Assembly: GCA_964614535.1 (NCBI GenBank)
Contig: CAZTOZ010000016.1
Span: 62,001-126,000, forward strand
Length of the DNA: 64,000 bases
Direction of reading: 5' to 3'
Source: JALSHZ01 sp964614535
GTDB lineage: Bacteria > Pseudomonadota > Gammaproteobacteria > UWMA-0217
The notes beneath the pieces are model-generated. The model was not told the origin of the DNA, made no database searches, and saw nothing but the letters and a program-made list of their open reading frames with translations. A program made the position numbers and the translations under genes. Every line of letters begins with the position of its first letter. Position 1 is the first letter of the stretch. Shown here piece by piece: positions 19,294-28,257 of this stretch.

Positions 19294-20220
19294 ATGACAC
19301 CAGCACTGGAGATTTCACAACTACGCAAGACCTACCGGGGCGGCTTCGAGGCCCTCAAGGGGATCGACCTGACCGTGGCCGAGGGCGACTTCTTCGCCCT
19401 GCTCGGACCCAATGGCGCCGGCAAGTCGACCACCATCGGCATCATCACTTCGCTGGTCTGCAAAACCGCCGGGGATGTCCGCATCTTCGGTCACGACATC
19501 GACCGCGAACCGTCGCTGGCCAAACACCAGATCGGGCTGGTGCCACAGGAGTTCAATTTCAACCAGTTCGAGCCGGTGGAGGAGATTCTGCTCAACCAGG
19601 CCGGTTATCACGGCATCGGGCGACGGCGGGCACGGCCGACGGTCGAGCACTTTCTGCGACGGCTTGGGCTGTGGGACAAACGCCACAATGAGGCGAGAAT
19701 GCTCTCCGGCGGGATGAAACGGCGCCTGATGATCGCGCGGGCAATGGTCCATCGACCACGAATGCTGATCCTCGACGAGCCGACGGCCGGCGTCGACATC
19801 GAGATCCGCCGCTCGATGTGGGCGTTCATGCAACAGATCAACGAAGAGGGCACGACGATCATCCTCACCACCCACTATCTGGAGGAGGCCGAGAATCTCT
19901 GCCGCAACATCGCCATCATCGACGCCGGCAGGATCATCGAGAACACCAGCATGAAGGCGCTGCTGTCGAAACTGGAGCACGAGATCTTCGTCCTCGACCT
20001 GCGCCACCCGCTCACGACCGTGCCGCGGATCGAAGAGATCGGCATCACGGTACGCGACGAATACACGCTGGAGATCTGCGTCAGCAAGACGATGTCGCTC
20101 AACGAAGTGTTCCAGATCCTCGACCGCCACGGCATCGAGGTGCTCAGCCTGCGCAACAAGCACAACCGGCTGGAGACGCTGTTCCTCGACCTGGTCGGCA
20201 ACGGGGAGCGAGCCGCATGA
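19294..20220 (+). CDS. yadG: ABC-2 type exporter ATP-binding subunit (YadG-like)
   Basis: 308 residues, the same length as E. coli YadG. Walker A GPNGAGKST, signature LSGGMKRR, Walker B MLILDEPTAGVD and the switch histidine in TTHYLEEAE are complete. Its stop overlaps the permease start (ATGA), giving a two-gene operon. The substrate of YadGH is not established. ATG 19294 is chosen because the first recognisable ABC sequence follows at once. Confidence 0.88.
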   Translation: MTPALEISQLRKTYRGGFEALKGIDLTVAEGDFFALLGPNGAGKSTTIGIITSLVCKTAGDVRIFGHDIDREPSLAKHQIGLVPQEFNFNQFEPVEEILLNQAGYHGIGRRRARPTVEHFLRRLGLWDKRHNEARMLSGGMKRRLMIARAMVHRPRMLILDEPTAGVDIEIRRSMWAFMQQINEEGTTIILTTHYLEEAENLCRNIAIIDAGRIIENTSMKALLSKLEHEIFVLDLRHPLTTVPRIEEIGITVRDEYTLEICVSKTMSLNEVFQILDRHGIEVLSLRNKHNRLETLFLDLVGNGERAA

Positions 20221-20990
20221 CACCCCGGGAGAAATTCACCGCCTATCTCACCATCGTCATCAAGGAGTTTCTGCGCTTCGTCCGCATCTGGCCGCAGACG
20301 CTGGTGCCGCCGGCCATCACCACCGGGCTCTACATCGTCATCTTCGGAGGACTGATCGGGCCGCGGATCGGCGAGATGGCGGGCTTCTCCTACATGCAGT
20401 TCATCATTCCCGGCCTCATCATGATGAGCATCATCACCAACGCCTACGCCAACGTGGTGTCGTCGTTCTATCTCGCCAAGTATTCCCACAGCGTCGAGGA
20501 GATGCTGGTCTCGCCGCTGCCCAACAGCATCATTCTGCTCGGTTACCTCAGCGGCGGCGTCGCCCGCGGACTGATGGTCGGCGCGCTGGTGCTGGCCGTC
20601 TCCCTGTTCTTCACCGAACTGCACCTCCACAGCCTCGCCGTCGGCATCAGTATCACCGTGCTGACCGCCGTGCTGTTTTCACTGGCGGGTTTCATCAACG
20701 CCATCTACGCCAACAGCTTCGACGACATATCGATCATCCCCACCTTCGTGCTGACGCCCCTGACCTACCTCGGCGGCATCTTCTACTCCATCTCGATGCT
20801 GCCACCATTCTGGCAGGAGGTCTCCCGCCTCAACCCGATCCTCTACATGATCAATGCCTTCCGCTACGCCATGCTCGGCGTCTCCGACATTCCGCTGACC
20901 ATCTCCTACGTCACCATCACGGCGTTCATCGTCGTTCTGTTCATCATCGCGCTGCGGCTGCTGGCGCGCGGCAAGGGGATACGCAGCTGA
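20217..20990 (+). CDS. yadH: ABC-2 type exporter permease (YadH-like)
   Basis: 257 residues with six hydrophobic helices. The ABC-2 permease motif with LTYLGGIFYSISMLP followed by NPILYMINAFRYAMLG is clear and matches the YadH/NodJ group. It is translationally coupled to yadG by an ATGA overlap. It sits in the inner membrane and works as a dimer with the ATPase. Confidence 0.88.
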   Translation: MTPREKFTAYLTIVIKEFLRFVRIWPQTLVPPAITTGLYIVIFGGLIGPRIGEMAGFSYMQFIIPGLIMMSIITNAYANVVSSFYLAKYSHSVEEMLVSPLPNSIILLGYLSGGVARGLMVGALVLAVSLFFTELHLHSLAVGISITVLTAVLFSLAGFINAIYANSFDDISIIPTFVLTPLTYLGGIFYSISMLPPFWQEVSRLNPILYMINAFRYAMLGVSDIPLTISYVTITAFIVVLFIIALRLLARGKGIRS

Positions 20991-21013
20991 CGCCACCCCG
21001 CGTTCCCACGCGC

Positions 21014-21592
21014 TCACCCCAACCAGTAGACCAGCCCCATCGTCACCGCCGCGATCAGCACCGTCTGCAGACCGCTGCGCCACCAGGAGACGCCAGAGAC
21101 GCGGCCGAGAAACACGCCGAGCAGGAAGATCACCAGCAACGCCATGACGATGGCGAGATGGAGCGGCGCCAGCGGCAGATCGACGCCAGCCTCGGCCAGC
21201 CACAATGGCGCGATGATCAGCAGCGAGATGAGCAGCGGCGCCAGCCCGTTGACCAGCCCGATCAGCAGCGGCACCCAGCGGGCGGCACGGCCGTGGGCAC
21301 TCTGTTCGAGGCCGGTCATCATCGCCCGCTCCAGGTCGAGCAGCGCCTTGCGCCGCTCGGCCACTTCGCTGACGTAGGCGCTGCTGACACCGCTGACTGC
21401 GAGCGCCACGGCGGCACCGACACAGGCACTGATGACGACGGCTGGCGCCGTCGGCGCCGAGACGGCGAATCCCATGACGATGCCGAGCATCGTCAGCGCG
21501 CCGTCGAAGCCGTTGACCACGAAGTAACGCCGCATGATGCCGTGGGAGCCGGAGATCTCCAGCAGCATTCCGAGCCTGCGCAGAGAAGACAT
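21014..21592 (-). CDS. VIT1/CCC1-like membrane protein
   Basis: 192 residues with about five hydrophobic helices. The segment YFVVNGFDGALTMLGIVMG followed by a helix hairpin with SEVAERRK resembles the VIT1/CCC1 superfamily (TIGR00267-type), whose eukaryotic members move Fe2+ and Mn2+. The acidic cytoplasmic metal-binding insert of eukaryotic VIT1 is short or absent. It follows the DUF211 gene by three bases on the minus strand, an arrangement that suggests joint function, probably metal-related. Confidence 0.72.
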   Translation of the reverse strand: MSSLRRLGMLLEISGSHGIMRRYFVVNGFDGALTMLGIVMGFAVSAPTAPAVVISACVGAAVALAVSGVSSAYVSEVAERRKALLDLERAMMTGLEQSAHGRAARWVPLLIGLVNGLAPLLISLLIIAPLWLAEAGVDLPLAPLHLAIVMALLVIFLLGVFLGRVSGVSWWRSGLQTVLIAAVTMGLVYWLG

Positions 21593-21595
21593 GGG

Positions 21596-21856
21596 CTACA
21601 CGCCGCCGATCACTTCCACTTCATCGATGCTGTGCAGCGATCCGCCGGCTTCGGTGATCGCCGCCGCGATGGCGTCGAAATCCAGCGCCTCACCCTCGAT
21701 CTCCAGCCGCAGGGTCTCGGTGCGCTCATCCACCTCCAGCACCACCGCCGCCACCTCGTAACCCGCGCCCACGTCGGCGACGGCACGGCTGAAATCCAGC
21801 ACATTGGGCTGGTGTGGCTTGAGAATGTCGAGTATCAGGCGTTTGACGATGGCCAT
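21596..21856 (-). CDS. DUF211-family protein
   Basis: 86 residues from ATG 21854-21856; the longer open frame upstream is non-family. It opens MAIVKRLILDILKPHQPN and ends with GGSLHSIDEVEV, the pattern of DUF211, a small ferredoxin-like alpha-beta family best known in archaea. It is acidic and soluble. The VIT1-like gene starts three bases after its stop, so it probably acts with that membrane protein as a regulatory or metal-sensing subunit. This role is inferred. Confidence 0.75.
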   Translation of the reverse strand: MAIVKRLILDILKPHQPNVLDFSRAVADVGAGYEVAAVVLEVDERTETLRLEIEGEALDFDAIAAAITEAGGSLHSIDEVEVIGGV

Positions 21857-22104
21857 GGGTCGTGCTCCGGCATGAGAGGGGTCTCCATGACAAGTATCGA
21901 TCGTTGCGCAAGGAAACGCACCCCCCGGCGCCCGACCGCGGTACGCGCAAGGGACCGGGCCACTGGCTGCACGGCACCGGGGAACCGCCCGACAGCCGTT
22001 AGCGCAGAGGGTGTGCTCCCCGACGACACCGCCGAACGCGGCGGAATTCAAGGGCCGAGCCCCCCCTTTTCCGAGACACCCTTTCGGCCCGCTCGGGTGA
22101 ATTC

Positions 22105-22129
22105 ATTACGCAAATGTAATAGAGTTGCG
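22105..22129. promoter_or_regulatory. Interleaved inverted repeats upstream of fabA
   Basis: ATTAC-6-GTAAT (22105-22120) overlaps CGCAA-11-TTGCG (22109-22129), 27-51 bases before the fabA ATG. This is where a repressor operator over the core promoter would be expected. No match to a known FabR or FadR site is claimed. Confidence 0.35.
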
Positions 22130-22155
22130 CAGCTACAGTCCCAATCGGATGTTCC

Positions 22156-22671
22156 ATGGAAAAGAAAAACGCCTACACGCGCGACGAGCTGCTGGCCTGC
22201 GGCCACGGCGAACTGTTCGGCCCCGGCAATGCGCGGCTGCCCCTGCCCAATATGCTGATGATGGACCGCATCACCCATATCAGCGATACCGGGGGCACCC
22301 ACGGCAAGGGGGAGATCATCGCCGAGCTGGATATCAAACCCGACCTCTGGTTCTTTGCCTGTCACTTCGAAGGCGATCCGGTGATGCCTGGCTGCCTGGG
22401 GCTGGACGCACTGTGGCAGCTGGTGGGCTTCTTCCTCGGCTGGAACGGCAACCCGGGGCGGGGCCGTGCGCTGGGCGCCGGCGAAGTGAAGTTCTTCGGC
22501 CAGATCCTGCCGGACAACCAGCTGGTCACCTACCATCTGGACATCACCCGGCTGATCCAGCGCAAACTGGTCATGGGCATCGCCGATGCCACGGTCGCCG
22601 TCGATGGCCGCGAGATCTACTCCGCAAAGGACCTGAAAGTGGGTCTGTTCACCTCAACCGAAAATTTCTGA
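22156..22671 (+). CDS. fabA: 3-hydroxydecanoyl-ACP dehydratase/isomerase
   Basis: 171 residues, standard FabA length. The active-site His and Asp are in FFACHFEGDPVMPGCLGLDALW, and the bifunctional isomerase context GAGEVKFFGQ is present. FabA makes the trans-2 to cis-3 decenoyl branch point for unsaturated fatty acids in the anaerobic pathway. fabB follows after 13 bases. The start has GGA upstream. Confidence 0.96.
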   Translation: MEKKNAYTRDELLACGHGELFGPGNARLPLPNMLMMDRITHISDTGGTHGKGEIIAELDIKPDLWFFACHFEGDPVMPGCLGLDALWQLVGFFLGWNGNPGRGRALGAGEVKFFGQILPDNQLVTYHLDITRLIQRKLVMGIADATVAVDGREIYSAKDLKVGLFTSTENF

Positions 22672-22684
22672 ACCGGACATCACC

Positions 22685-23902
22685 ATGCGTCGAGTCGTCG
22701 TTACCGGCATCGGCATCGTTTCCTGTCTCGGAAACGACAAGGAAGCCGTCACCCACTCCCTCCGTGAAGCCCGCTCGGGCATCACGTTCCAGCCCGACTA
22801 CCAGGAGATCGGCATGCGCAGCCATGTGGCCGGCGTCCCGCAGATCGACCTGAAGGAACACATCGACCGCAAGCAGCTTCGCTTCATGGGCCATGCCGCG
22901 GCCTATGCCTATGTCGCCATGGACCAGGCCATCGCCGATGCGGGCCTGGAAGCGGCCGATGTCTCCAACGAGCGTACCGGCATCATCGCCGGCTCGGGCG
23001 GCGCGTCGTCGTCGAGCCAGGTGGAAGCGGCCGATATCCTGCGCGCCAAGGGAATCCGCCGGGTCGGCCCCTATCGCGTCACGCAGACGATGGCCAGCAC
23101 CGTCTCCGCCTGCCTGGCCACGCCGTTCAAGATCAAGGGCGTCAACTACTCCATCTCCTCGGCCTGCTCCACCAGCGCCCACTGCATCGGCAACGCCGTG
23201 GAACTGATCCAGTGGGGCAAACAGGACATCGTCTTCGCCGGTGGCGGCGAGGAGGTCCACTGGACGCTGAGCGCCCTGTTCGACGCGATGGGCGCGCTAT
23301 CGAGCAAATACAACGAGACACCGGAGAAGGCCTCCCGCGCCTACGATGCCGACCGCGACGGTTTCGTCATCGCCGGTGGCGGCGGCATGCTGGTCGTCGA
23401 GGCGCTGGAGCACGCCAAGGCCCGCGGCGCGAAGATCTATGCCGAGATCGTCGGCTACGGCGCCACCTCCGACGGCTACGACATGGTCGCCCCCTCCGGC
23501 GAAGGAGCCGTGCGCTGCATGCAGCAGGCGCTGGCCACCGTCGAGGGCCCCATCGACTACATCAACGCCCACGGCACCAGCACGCCCGTCGGCGATATTC
23601 GCGAGCTCGCCGCCGTGAAAGAGACTTTTGGCGACGACATTCCCATCATTGGCTCCACCAAGTCGCTGTCGGGCCACTCGCTCGGGGCCGCTGGGGTGCA
23701 GGAAGCCATCTACTCCTTGTTGATGATGGAAAACGGCTTCATCGCCGAGTCGGCCAACATCGAGCATCTCGACCCGGAAGCGGCCGGCATGCCGATCGCC
23801 ACCGAACGCAAGGACGACGTGACACTCGATCGCGTCATGTCCAACAGTTTCGGTTTCGGCGGTACGAATGCCAGCTTGGTTCTGCAGCGATACCAGGGTT
23901 GA
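22685..23902 (+). CDS. fabB: 3-oxoacyl-ACP synthase I
   Basis: 405 residues. The catalytic triad is complete: Cys in SSACSTSAH, His in NAHGTSTPVGD and His in STKSLSGHSLGAAG. With FabA it elongates the cis-3-decenoyl branch, so the two genes form the unsaturated fatty acid operon typical of Gammaproteobacteria. FabB rather than FabF is chosen from the operon with fabA and the STKSLSGH sequence. Confidence 0.96.
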   Translation: MRRVVVTGIGIVSCLGNDKEAVTHSLREARSGITFQPDYQEIGMRSHVAGVPQIDLKEHIDRKQLRFMGHAAAYAYVAMDQAIADAGLEAADVSNERTGIIAGSGGASSSSQVEAADILRAKGIRRVGPYRVTQTMASTVSACLATPFKIKGVNYSISSACSTSAHCIGNAVELIQWGKQDIVFAGGGEEVHWTLSALFDAMGALSSKYNETPEKASRAYDADRDGFVIAGGGGMLVVEALEHAKARGAKIYAEIVGYGATSDGYDMVAPSGEGAVRCMQQALATVEGPIDYINAHGTSTPVGDIRELAAVKETFGDDIPIIGSTKSLSGHSLGAAGVQEAIYSLLMMENGFIAESANIEHLDPEAAGMPIATERKDDVTLDRVMSNSFGFGGTNASLVLQRYQG

Positions 23903-23979
23903 CCCCAGGAGAAAACAACGAAACCGCCGGGCCGCCGTCCAGCCGCGGCGGACCCGGTTGATGCGAATCAAGGCGAACT

Positions 23980-24003
23980 GTGAACGATCTTGACATCGTT
24001 CAC
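23980..24003. promoter_or_regulatory. Perfect 9-bp inverted repeat (operator candidate)
   Basis: GTGAACGAT-CTTGAC-ATCGTTCAC is an exact inverted repeat with a six-base spacer. It covers the -35 box TTGACA of the candidate promoter for the sulfur-globule-like gene. A hairpin terminator for fabB is the alternative, but no T-run follows. Confidence 0.6.
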
Positions 24004-24018
24004 GAAGCCATCGATTAT
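23990..24018 (+). promoter_or_regulatory. Candidate sigma70 promoter of the sulfur-globule-like gene
   Basis: A perfect -35 TTGACA (23990-23995), a 17-base spacer and a -10 GATTAT (24013-24018, four of six matches) lie about 50 bases upstream of the ATG at 24067. Confidence 0.6.
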
Positions 24019-24066
24019 CCGATGACATACGGTACCAATCAACACCTTATCCAGGAGACTTTCAAC

Positions 24067-24603
24067 ATGAAACGAAAGATTTTGCGCACGGCAGTGACGG
24101 CCGCGCTTCTGGCGCTGGCCTCCACTGCCAACGCCGGTTTCTTCAACGACGATGACGATCCGTGGGACGACAACGACTGGCCCGAGTGGACCCCCATGTA
24201 CTGGATGGAAGAGTTCATGGACGAGTGGGACGATGACGACGACGATTACTGGCGCTGGGGCGGTCCCCGCTGGGGTGGTCCCGCCTGGGGCGGCCCGGGT
24301 TGGGGTGGTCCTCGCTGGGGCGGTGGCCCCGGTTTTGGCTGGGCGCCGTCGTTCAACGGCCCATCGTTCGGCCCCTCTTTCGGCAGCGGCCCCCGTTGGG
24401 GCGGTCCCGCGGTTCCCCCGCCGGGCTATCTCCCGCCGCCGCCCCGTGGCCCGGCCTATGGCCCCGGTCCGCGCCCCTACGGGCCACCACCGATGATGCC
24501 GTATGGCCGCCCGGGCATGCCGATGTATGCGCCGCAGGGCGCCGCGCCGGCACCTCGTCAGGCGCCCCAACAGGCACCGGCGCAGGCACCGCAAGCCAAA
24601 TAA
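24067..24603 (+). CDS. Sulfur-globule-family secreted protein
   Basis: 178 residues from ATG 24067 with CAGGAGAC upstream. A signal peptide (MKRKILRTAVTAALLALASTANA) is followed by an acidic Asp/Trp region (residues about 25-60), then GGPxWGG repeats (about 65-90), then Pro/Gly/Tyr-rich low complexity and a Gln/Ala/Pro tail. Gly/Trp/Tyr/Pro-rich secreted proteins of this kind form the envelope of sulfur globules in Allochromatium-like bacteria. The family is defined by composition, so the call is moderate. A strong terminator follows. Confidence 0.6.
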   Translation: MKRKILRTAVTAALLALASTANAGFFNDDDDPWDDNDWPEWTPMYWMEEFMDEWDDDDDDYWRWGGPRWGGPAWGGPGWGGPRWGGGPGFGWAPSFNGPSFGPSFGSGPRWGGPAVPPPGYLPPPPRGPAYGPGPRPYGPPPMMPYGRPGMPMYAPQGAAPAPRQAPQQAPAQAPQAK

Positions 24604-24628
24604 CGGCGCCTGGTCGAAGCGAACGGAG

Positions 24629-24659
24629 GGCGGGCATCCCTGGGATGTCCGCCTTTTTT
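24629..24659 (+). terminator. Rho-independent terminator
   Basis: GGCGGGCATCC and GGATGTCCGCC form an 11-bp stem with one G-T pair, followed by TTTTTT. It ends the sulfur-globule-like transcript and lies before the converging dnaE. Confidence 0.9.
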
Positions 24660-24777
24660 GTTTGGTGCCCGACGAGCCCGCAGACCGAAGGGGGTTCCTG
24701 ATCCGTCGGGCGATCCGTTGCCGCTTGCCTCGAGAACCACGCCGTGAAGACGGCGCCATCATCCGCGCGAACGGGTT

Positions 24778-27700
24778 TCAGTCGGGATAGCGCACGCTGA
24801 CGTTGCCCTCGCCCGCCCACTGCGCCAGCCGTTTCAGGCATTCGTCGGTGGGCGTTACCCGCCATTGGTCACCCAGACGGATTTCTGCCGTCGCCTTGCC
24901 ATTGACGTAGTGGAGCACCACCGGGCAGCCCCCGTCCCGATAGGGCTTCAGCAGACGGGATATCTCGGCCCCGCCATCGGCCAGCAATTCGCGCCCGACC
25001 CGCAGCGCCAGGCATCGGGCGTACCGGCTGCGCGCCTGTTGGATGTCGAACAGCGCCTTACAGCGCAACCGCAGCGCCCCGGAATAGTCATCGAAGGCCA
25101 GCGCCCCATCGACGACGAGTATCCGATCCCTGGCCAGCAGCTCGGCATACTTTTCGTACTCTTCGCCGAACAGGCTCACCTCGATCCGGCCGGAGCGGTC
25201 ATCCAGCGTCACGAAGGCCATCTTGCCCCGACGACCGTTGCGAACCCGGATTTCGATGACCAGACCGGCGATCACCACCTGTTTCTCCGCCCCCCGCCTG
25301 CCCTGGGTGGCGCTGTCGAGGTTGAGATCGGCGATACGGCAGCTGGTGAAAACCTTGAGCTCGTCGAGATAGCGGTTGATGGGGTGGCCGGTGAGGTAGA
25401 GGCCCAGCGTCTCCTTCTCCTGGGTGAGCCGGTGCAGCTCATCCCACTCCGGCAACGGCTCGCGGGCCGTCTCCTCGACGGTGATGGCCGGCCCGCCAAA
25501 GAGGTCGGCCTGCCCCGCCGCCAGATCGCGATGATGCTGCTCCGCCCGCTGCATGGCGTCGTCGAGCCAGGCCATGGCGCTGGCGCGGCTGGGGGTGATG
25601 CTGTCGAGCGCGCCGGCGCGGATCAAGGCCTCGAGCACGCGCCGGTTGGTCTTCTGGGTATTGATGCGGCGGCAGAGGTCGTCGAGCGACCGGTAGGGAC
25701 CGTTGGCCTCACGCTCCTCGATGAGATTCTCGATGGCACCCTCGCCCACCCCCTTGAGCGCGCCGAGGCCATAGACGATGCTGCCATCGGCCAGCGACGA
25801 GAATTTGTATTGCGAGCGGTTGACGTCCGGTGGAATCACGGTCAGCCCGAGATCACGGCAGTCGTCGATCAGCGTCACCACTTTGTCGGTATTGTCCATG
25901 TCCGCCGACAGCACCGATGCCATGAACTCGGCCGGATGGTGTTTCTTCAGCCACGCCGTCTGATAGGAGAGCAGCGCATAGGCGGCCGAATGGGACTTGT
26001 TGAAGCCGTAACCGGCGAATTTCTCCATCAGGTCGAAGATGTAGGTGGCGACATGCTCCTCGACCCCCCGTTCGGTGGCGCCGGAGACGAAGATGCTGCG
26101 TTGCTTCTCCATCTCCTCGGGCTTTTTCTTGCCCATGGCACGACGCAGCATGTCGGCGCCGCCGAGGGTATAACCGGCCAACACCTGCGCGATCTGCATC
26201 ACCTGCTCCTGATAGAGGATGACGCCATAGGTGGGTTTGAGGATCGGTTCCAGGTCGGGGTGGGGATACTCCACCCTCTGCCGCCCGTGCTTGCGCGCGA
26301 TGAAGTCATCCACCATTCCCGACTGCAACGGCCCGGGCCGGAACAGCGCCACCAGCGCGACGATGTCCTCGAAGACATCCGGCTGGAGGCGTTTGATCAG
26401 ATCCTTCATGCCACGGGACTCGAGCTGGAACACCGCGGTCGTCTGCTGCGCCTTCAGCAATTCGAACGTCGCCGGATCGTCCAGCGGGATACGGGAGATG
26501 TCGAGGCGCTCGTCACCATTGCCACGGTGGGCATTCACCGCCTTCACCGCCCAGTCGATGATCGTCAGCGTGCGCAGGCCGAGAAAATCGAACTTCACCA
26601 GGCCGACGGCCTCGACATCGTCCTTGTCGAACTGGGTGACGAGGTTGCTGCCGTCCGCCTCGCAGTAGAGCGCGGAGAAGTCGGTCAACCGGGTCGGCGC
26701 GATGACGACACCACCGGCATGCTTGCCGGCATTGCGCGAAATGCCCTCCAGCTTCATCGCCAGATCGATCAGGGCGCGAACCTCCTCGTCCTCGTCGTAG
26801 AGCTTCTTCAGATCCTCCGAGGCCTCGAGCGCCTTGGTCAGCGTCATGCCGATCTCGAACGGCACCGCCTTGGCGATGCGATCGACGAAACCGTAGGGGT
26901 GATCGAGCACCCGCCCCACGTCCCGAACCACCGCCTTGGCCGCCATCGACCCGTAGGTGATGATCTGCGATACCTTCTCCCGCCCGTACTTGCGCGCCAC
27001 ATAGGCGATGACGTCGTCACGCCGGTCCATGCAGAAATCGACGTCGAAATCCGGCATCGAGATCCGCTCGGGGTTGAGGAAACGCTCGAACAGCAGATCG
27101 TAGGCCAGCGGATCGAGATCGGTGATCTTCAACGCATAGGCCACCAGCGAGCCAGCCCCCGAACCCCGCCCCGGCCCCACCGGAATACCGTTGTCCTTGG
27201 CCCATTGGATGAAGTCGGCGACGATCAGGAAATAGCCGGGAAAACCCATCTGGTTGATGACGTCGAGCTCCGTCTCCAGCCGCTCGTGGTAGGCGCGGGC
27301 ACGCGCCTCCCGGTCCTCGCAGTCCGGTGGCAACAGCACCTCCAGCCGCGCCGCCAACCCTTTGCGCGACACCTCGCAGAAATACGCCTCGGTGGTCATT
27401 CCCTCCGGGATCGGAAACTCCGGCAACACCGGCGTGCCGAGATTCAGCGTCACCGCGCAGCGGCGGGCGATCTCGACGCTGTTCTCCAGCGCCTCGGGAA
27501 TGTCGGCAAACAGTGCCGCCATCTCGTCGGCACGCTTGAGATACTGCTGATCGGTGTATTTGCGCGGACGCCGGCTGTCGCTCAGCGTGTAGCCGCCGTG
27601 GATGCAGACCCGCGCCTCGTGGGCCTCGAAGTCCTCCCGGTGAATGAAGCGTACATCGTTGGTGGCCACCACCGGCAGCCCCTCTCGCGCCGCCAGCGCC

Positions 27701-28257
27701 ACCGCTGCTTCGATATAGGCCTGCTCACCCGGCCGGCCGACCCGCTGCAGTTCGAGGTAGAAGCGGTCGGGAAAATGCTCGCGCCAGAAGCCCAGTGCCT
27801 CCGCCGCCGCATCCACGTCACCCGCACGCAACAGATCCCACAGCTGCCCCTCGAAACCACCGGACAACGCCAGCAGGCCATCGCTGTGTCCCACCAACCA
27901 CTGTCGCTGCATGGCGGGCACGCCCCCCACCTGCCCCTCCTGATAGCTGCGCGAGACCAGCTCGATCAGATGGCGGTAGCCCCGATCGTTCTGCGCCAGC
28001 AACACCAGCCGGGTGAGCCGTCCCGGGTCGGTGTCGTCGCGCAACCAGGCATCGACGCCGATCAACGGCTGGATGCCCTTGGCCAACGCCGCGCGGTAGA
28101 ACTTGACGGTGGCAAAGAGATTGCTCTGATCGGTGAGCGCCACCGCCGGCATGCCATCGGCCGCCACCGCCTCCATCAGCGGTTTGATACGGACGACACC
28201 ATCGACGAGCGAAAACTCGGTGTGCAGATGGAGGTGGACGAAACGGGGCTCAGTCAT
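24778..28257 (-). CDS. dnaE: DNA polymerase III alpha subunit
   Basis: 1159 residues, the DnaE length. The N-terminal PHP domain begins FVHLHLHTEFSLVDG, the polymerase aspartates are in MPDFDVDFCMDRR, and the C-terminal part includes a helix-hairpin-helix (residues about 830-900) and an OB-fold (about 1000-1080). This is the replicative polymerase. Its ATG lies inside the end of rnhB (eight-base overlap), so the two are co-translated. Confidence 0.97.
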   Translation of the reverse strand: MTEPRFVHLHLHTEFSLVDGVVRIKPLMEAVAADGMPAVALTDQSNLFATVKFYRAALAKGIQPLIGVDAWLRDDTDPGRLTRLVLLAQNDRGYRHLIELVSRSYQEGQVGGVPAMQRQWLVGHSDGLLALSGGFEGQLWDLLRAGDVDAAAEALGFWREHFPDRFYLELQRVGRPGEQAYIEAAVALAAREGLPVVATNDVRFIHREDFEAHEARVCIHGGYTLSDSRRPRKYTDQQYLKRADEMAALFADIPEALENSVEIARRCAVTLNLGTPVLPEFPIPEGMTTEAYFCEVSRKGLAARLEVLLPPDCEDREARARAYHERLETELDVINQMGFPGYFLIVADFIQWAKDNGIPVGPGRGSGAGSLVAYALKITDLDPLAYDLLFERFLNPERISMPDFDVDFCMDRRDDVIAYVARKYGREKVSQIITYGSMAAKAVVRDVGRVLDHPYGFVDRIAKAVPFEIGMTLTKALEASEDLKKLYDEDEEVRALIDLAMKLEGISRNAGKHAGGVVIAPTRLTDFSALYCEADGSNLVTQFDKDDVEAVGLVKFDFLGLRTLTIIDWAVKAVNAHRGNGDERLDISRIPLDDPATFELLKAQQTTAVFQLESRGMKDLIKRLQPDVFEDIVALVALFRPGPLQSGMVDDFIARKHGRQRVEYPHPDLEPILKPTYGVILYQEQVMQIAQVLAGYTLGGADMLRRAMGKKKPEEMEKQRSIFVSGATERGVEEHVATYIFDLMEKFAGYGFNKSHSAAYALLSYQTAWLKKHHPAEFMASVLSADMDNTDKVVTLIDDCRDLGLTVIPPDVNRSQYKFSSLADGSIVYGLGALKGVGEGAIENLIEEREANGPYRSLDDLCRRINTQKTNRRVLEALIRAGALDSITPSRASAMAWLDDAMQRAEQHHRDLAAGQADLFGGPAITVEETAREPLPEWDELHRLTQEKETLGLYLTGHPINRYLDELKVFTSCRIADLNLDSATQGRRGAEKQVVIAGLVIEIRVRNGRRGKMAFVTLDDRSGRIEVSLFGEEYEKYAELLARDRILVVDGALAFDDYSGALRLRCKALFDIQQARSRYARCLALRVGRELLADGGAEISRLLKPYRDGGCPVVLHYVNGKATAEIRLGDQWRVTPTDECLKRLAQWAGEGNVSVRYPD

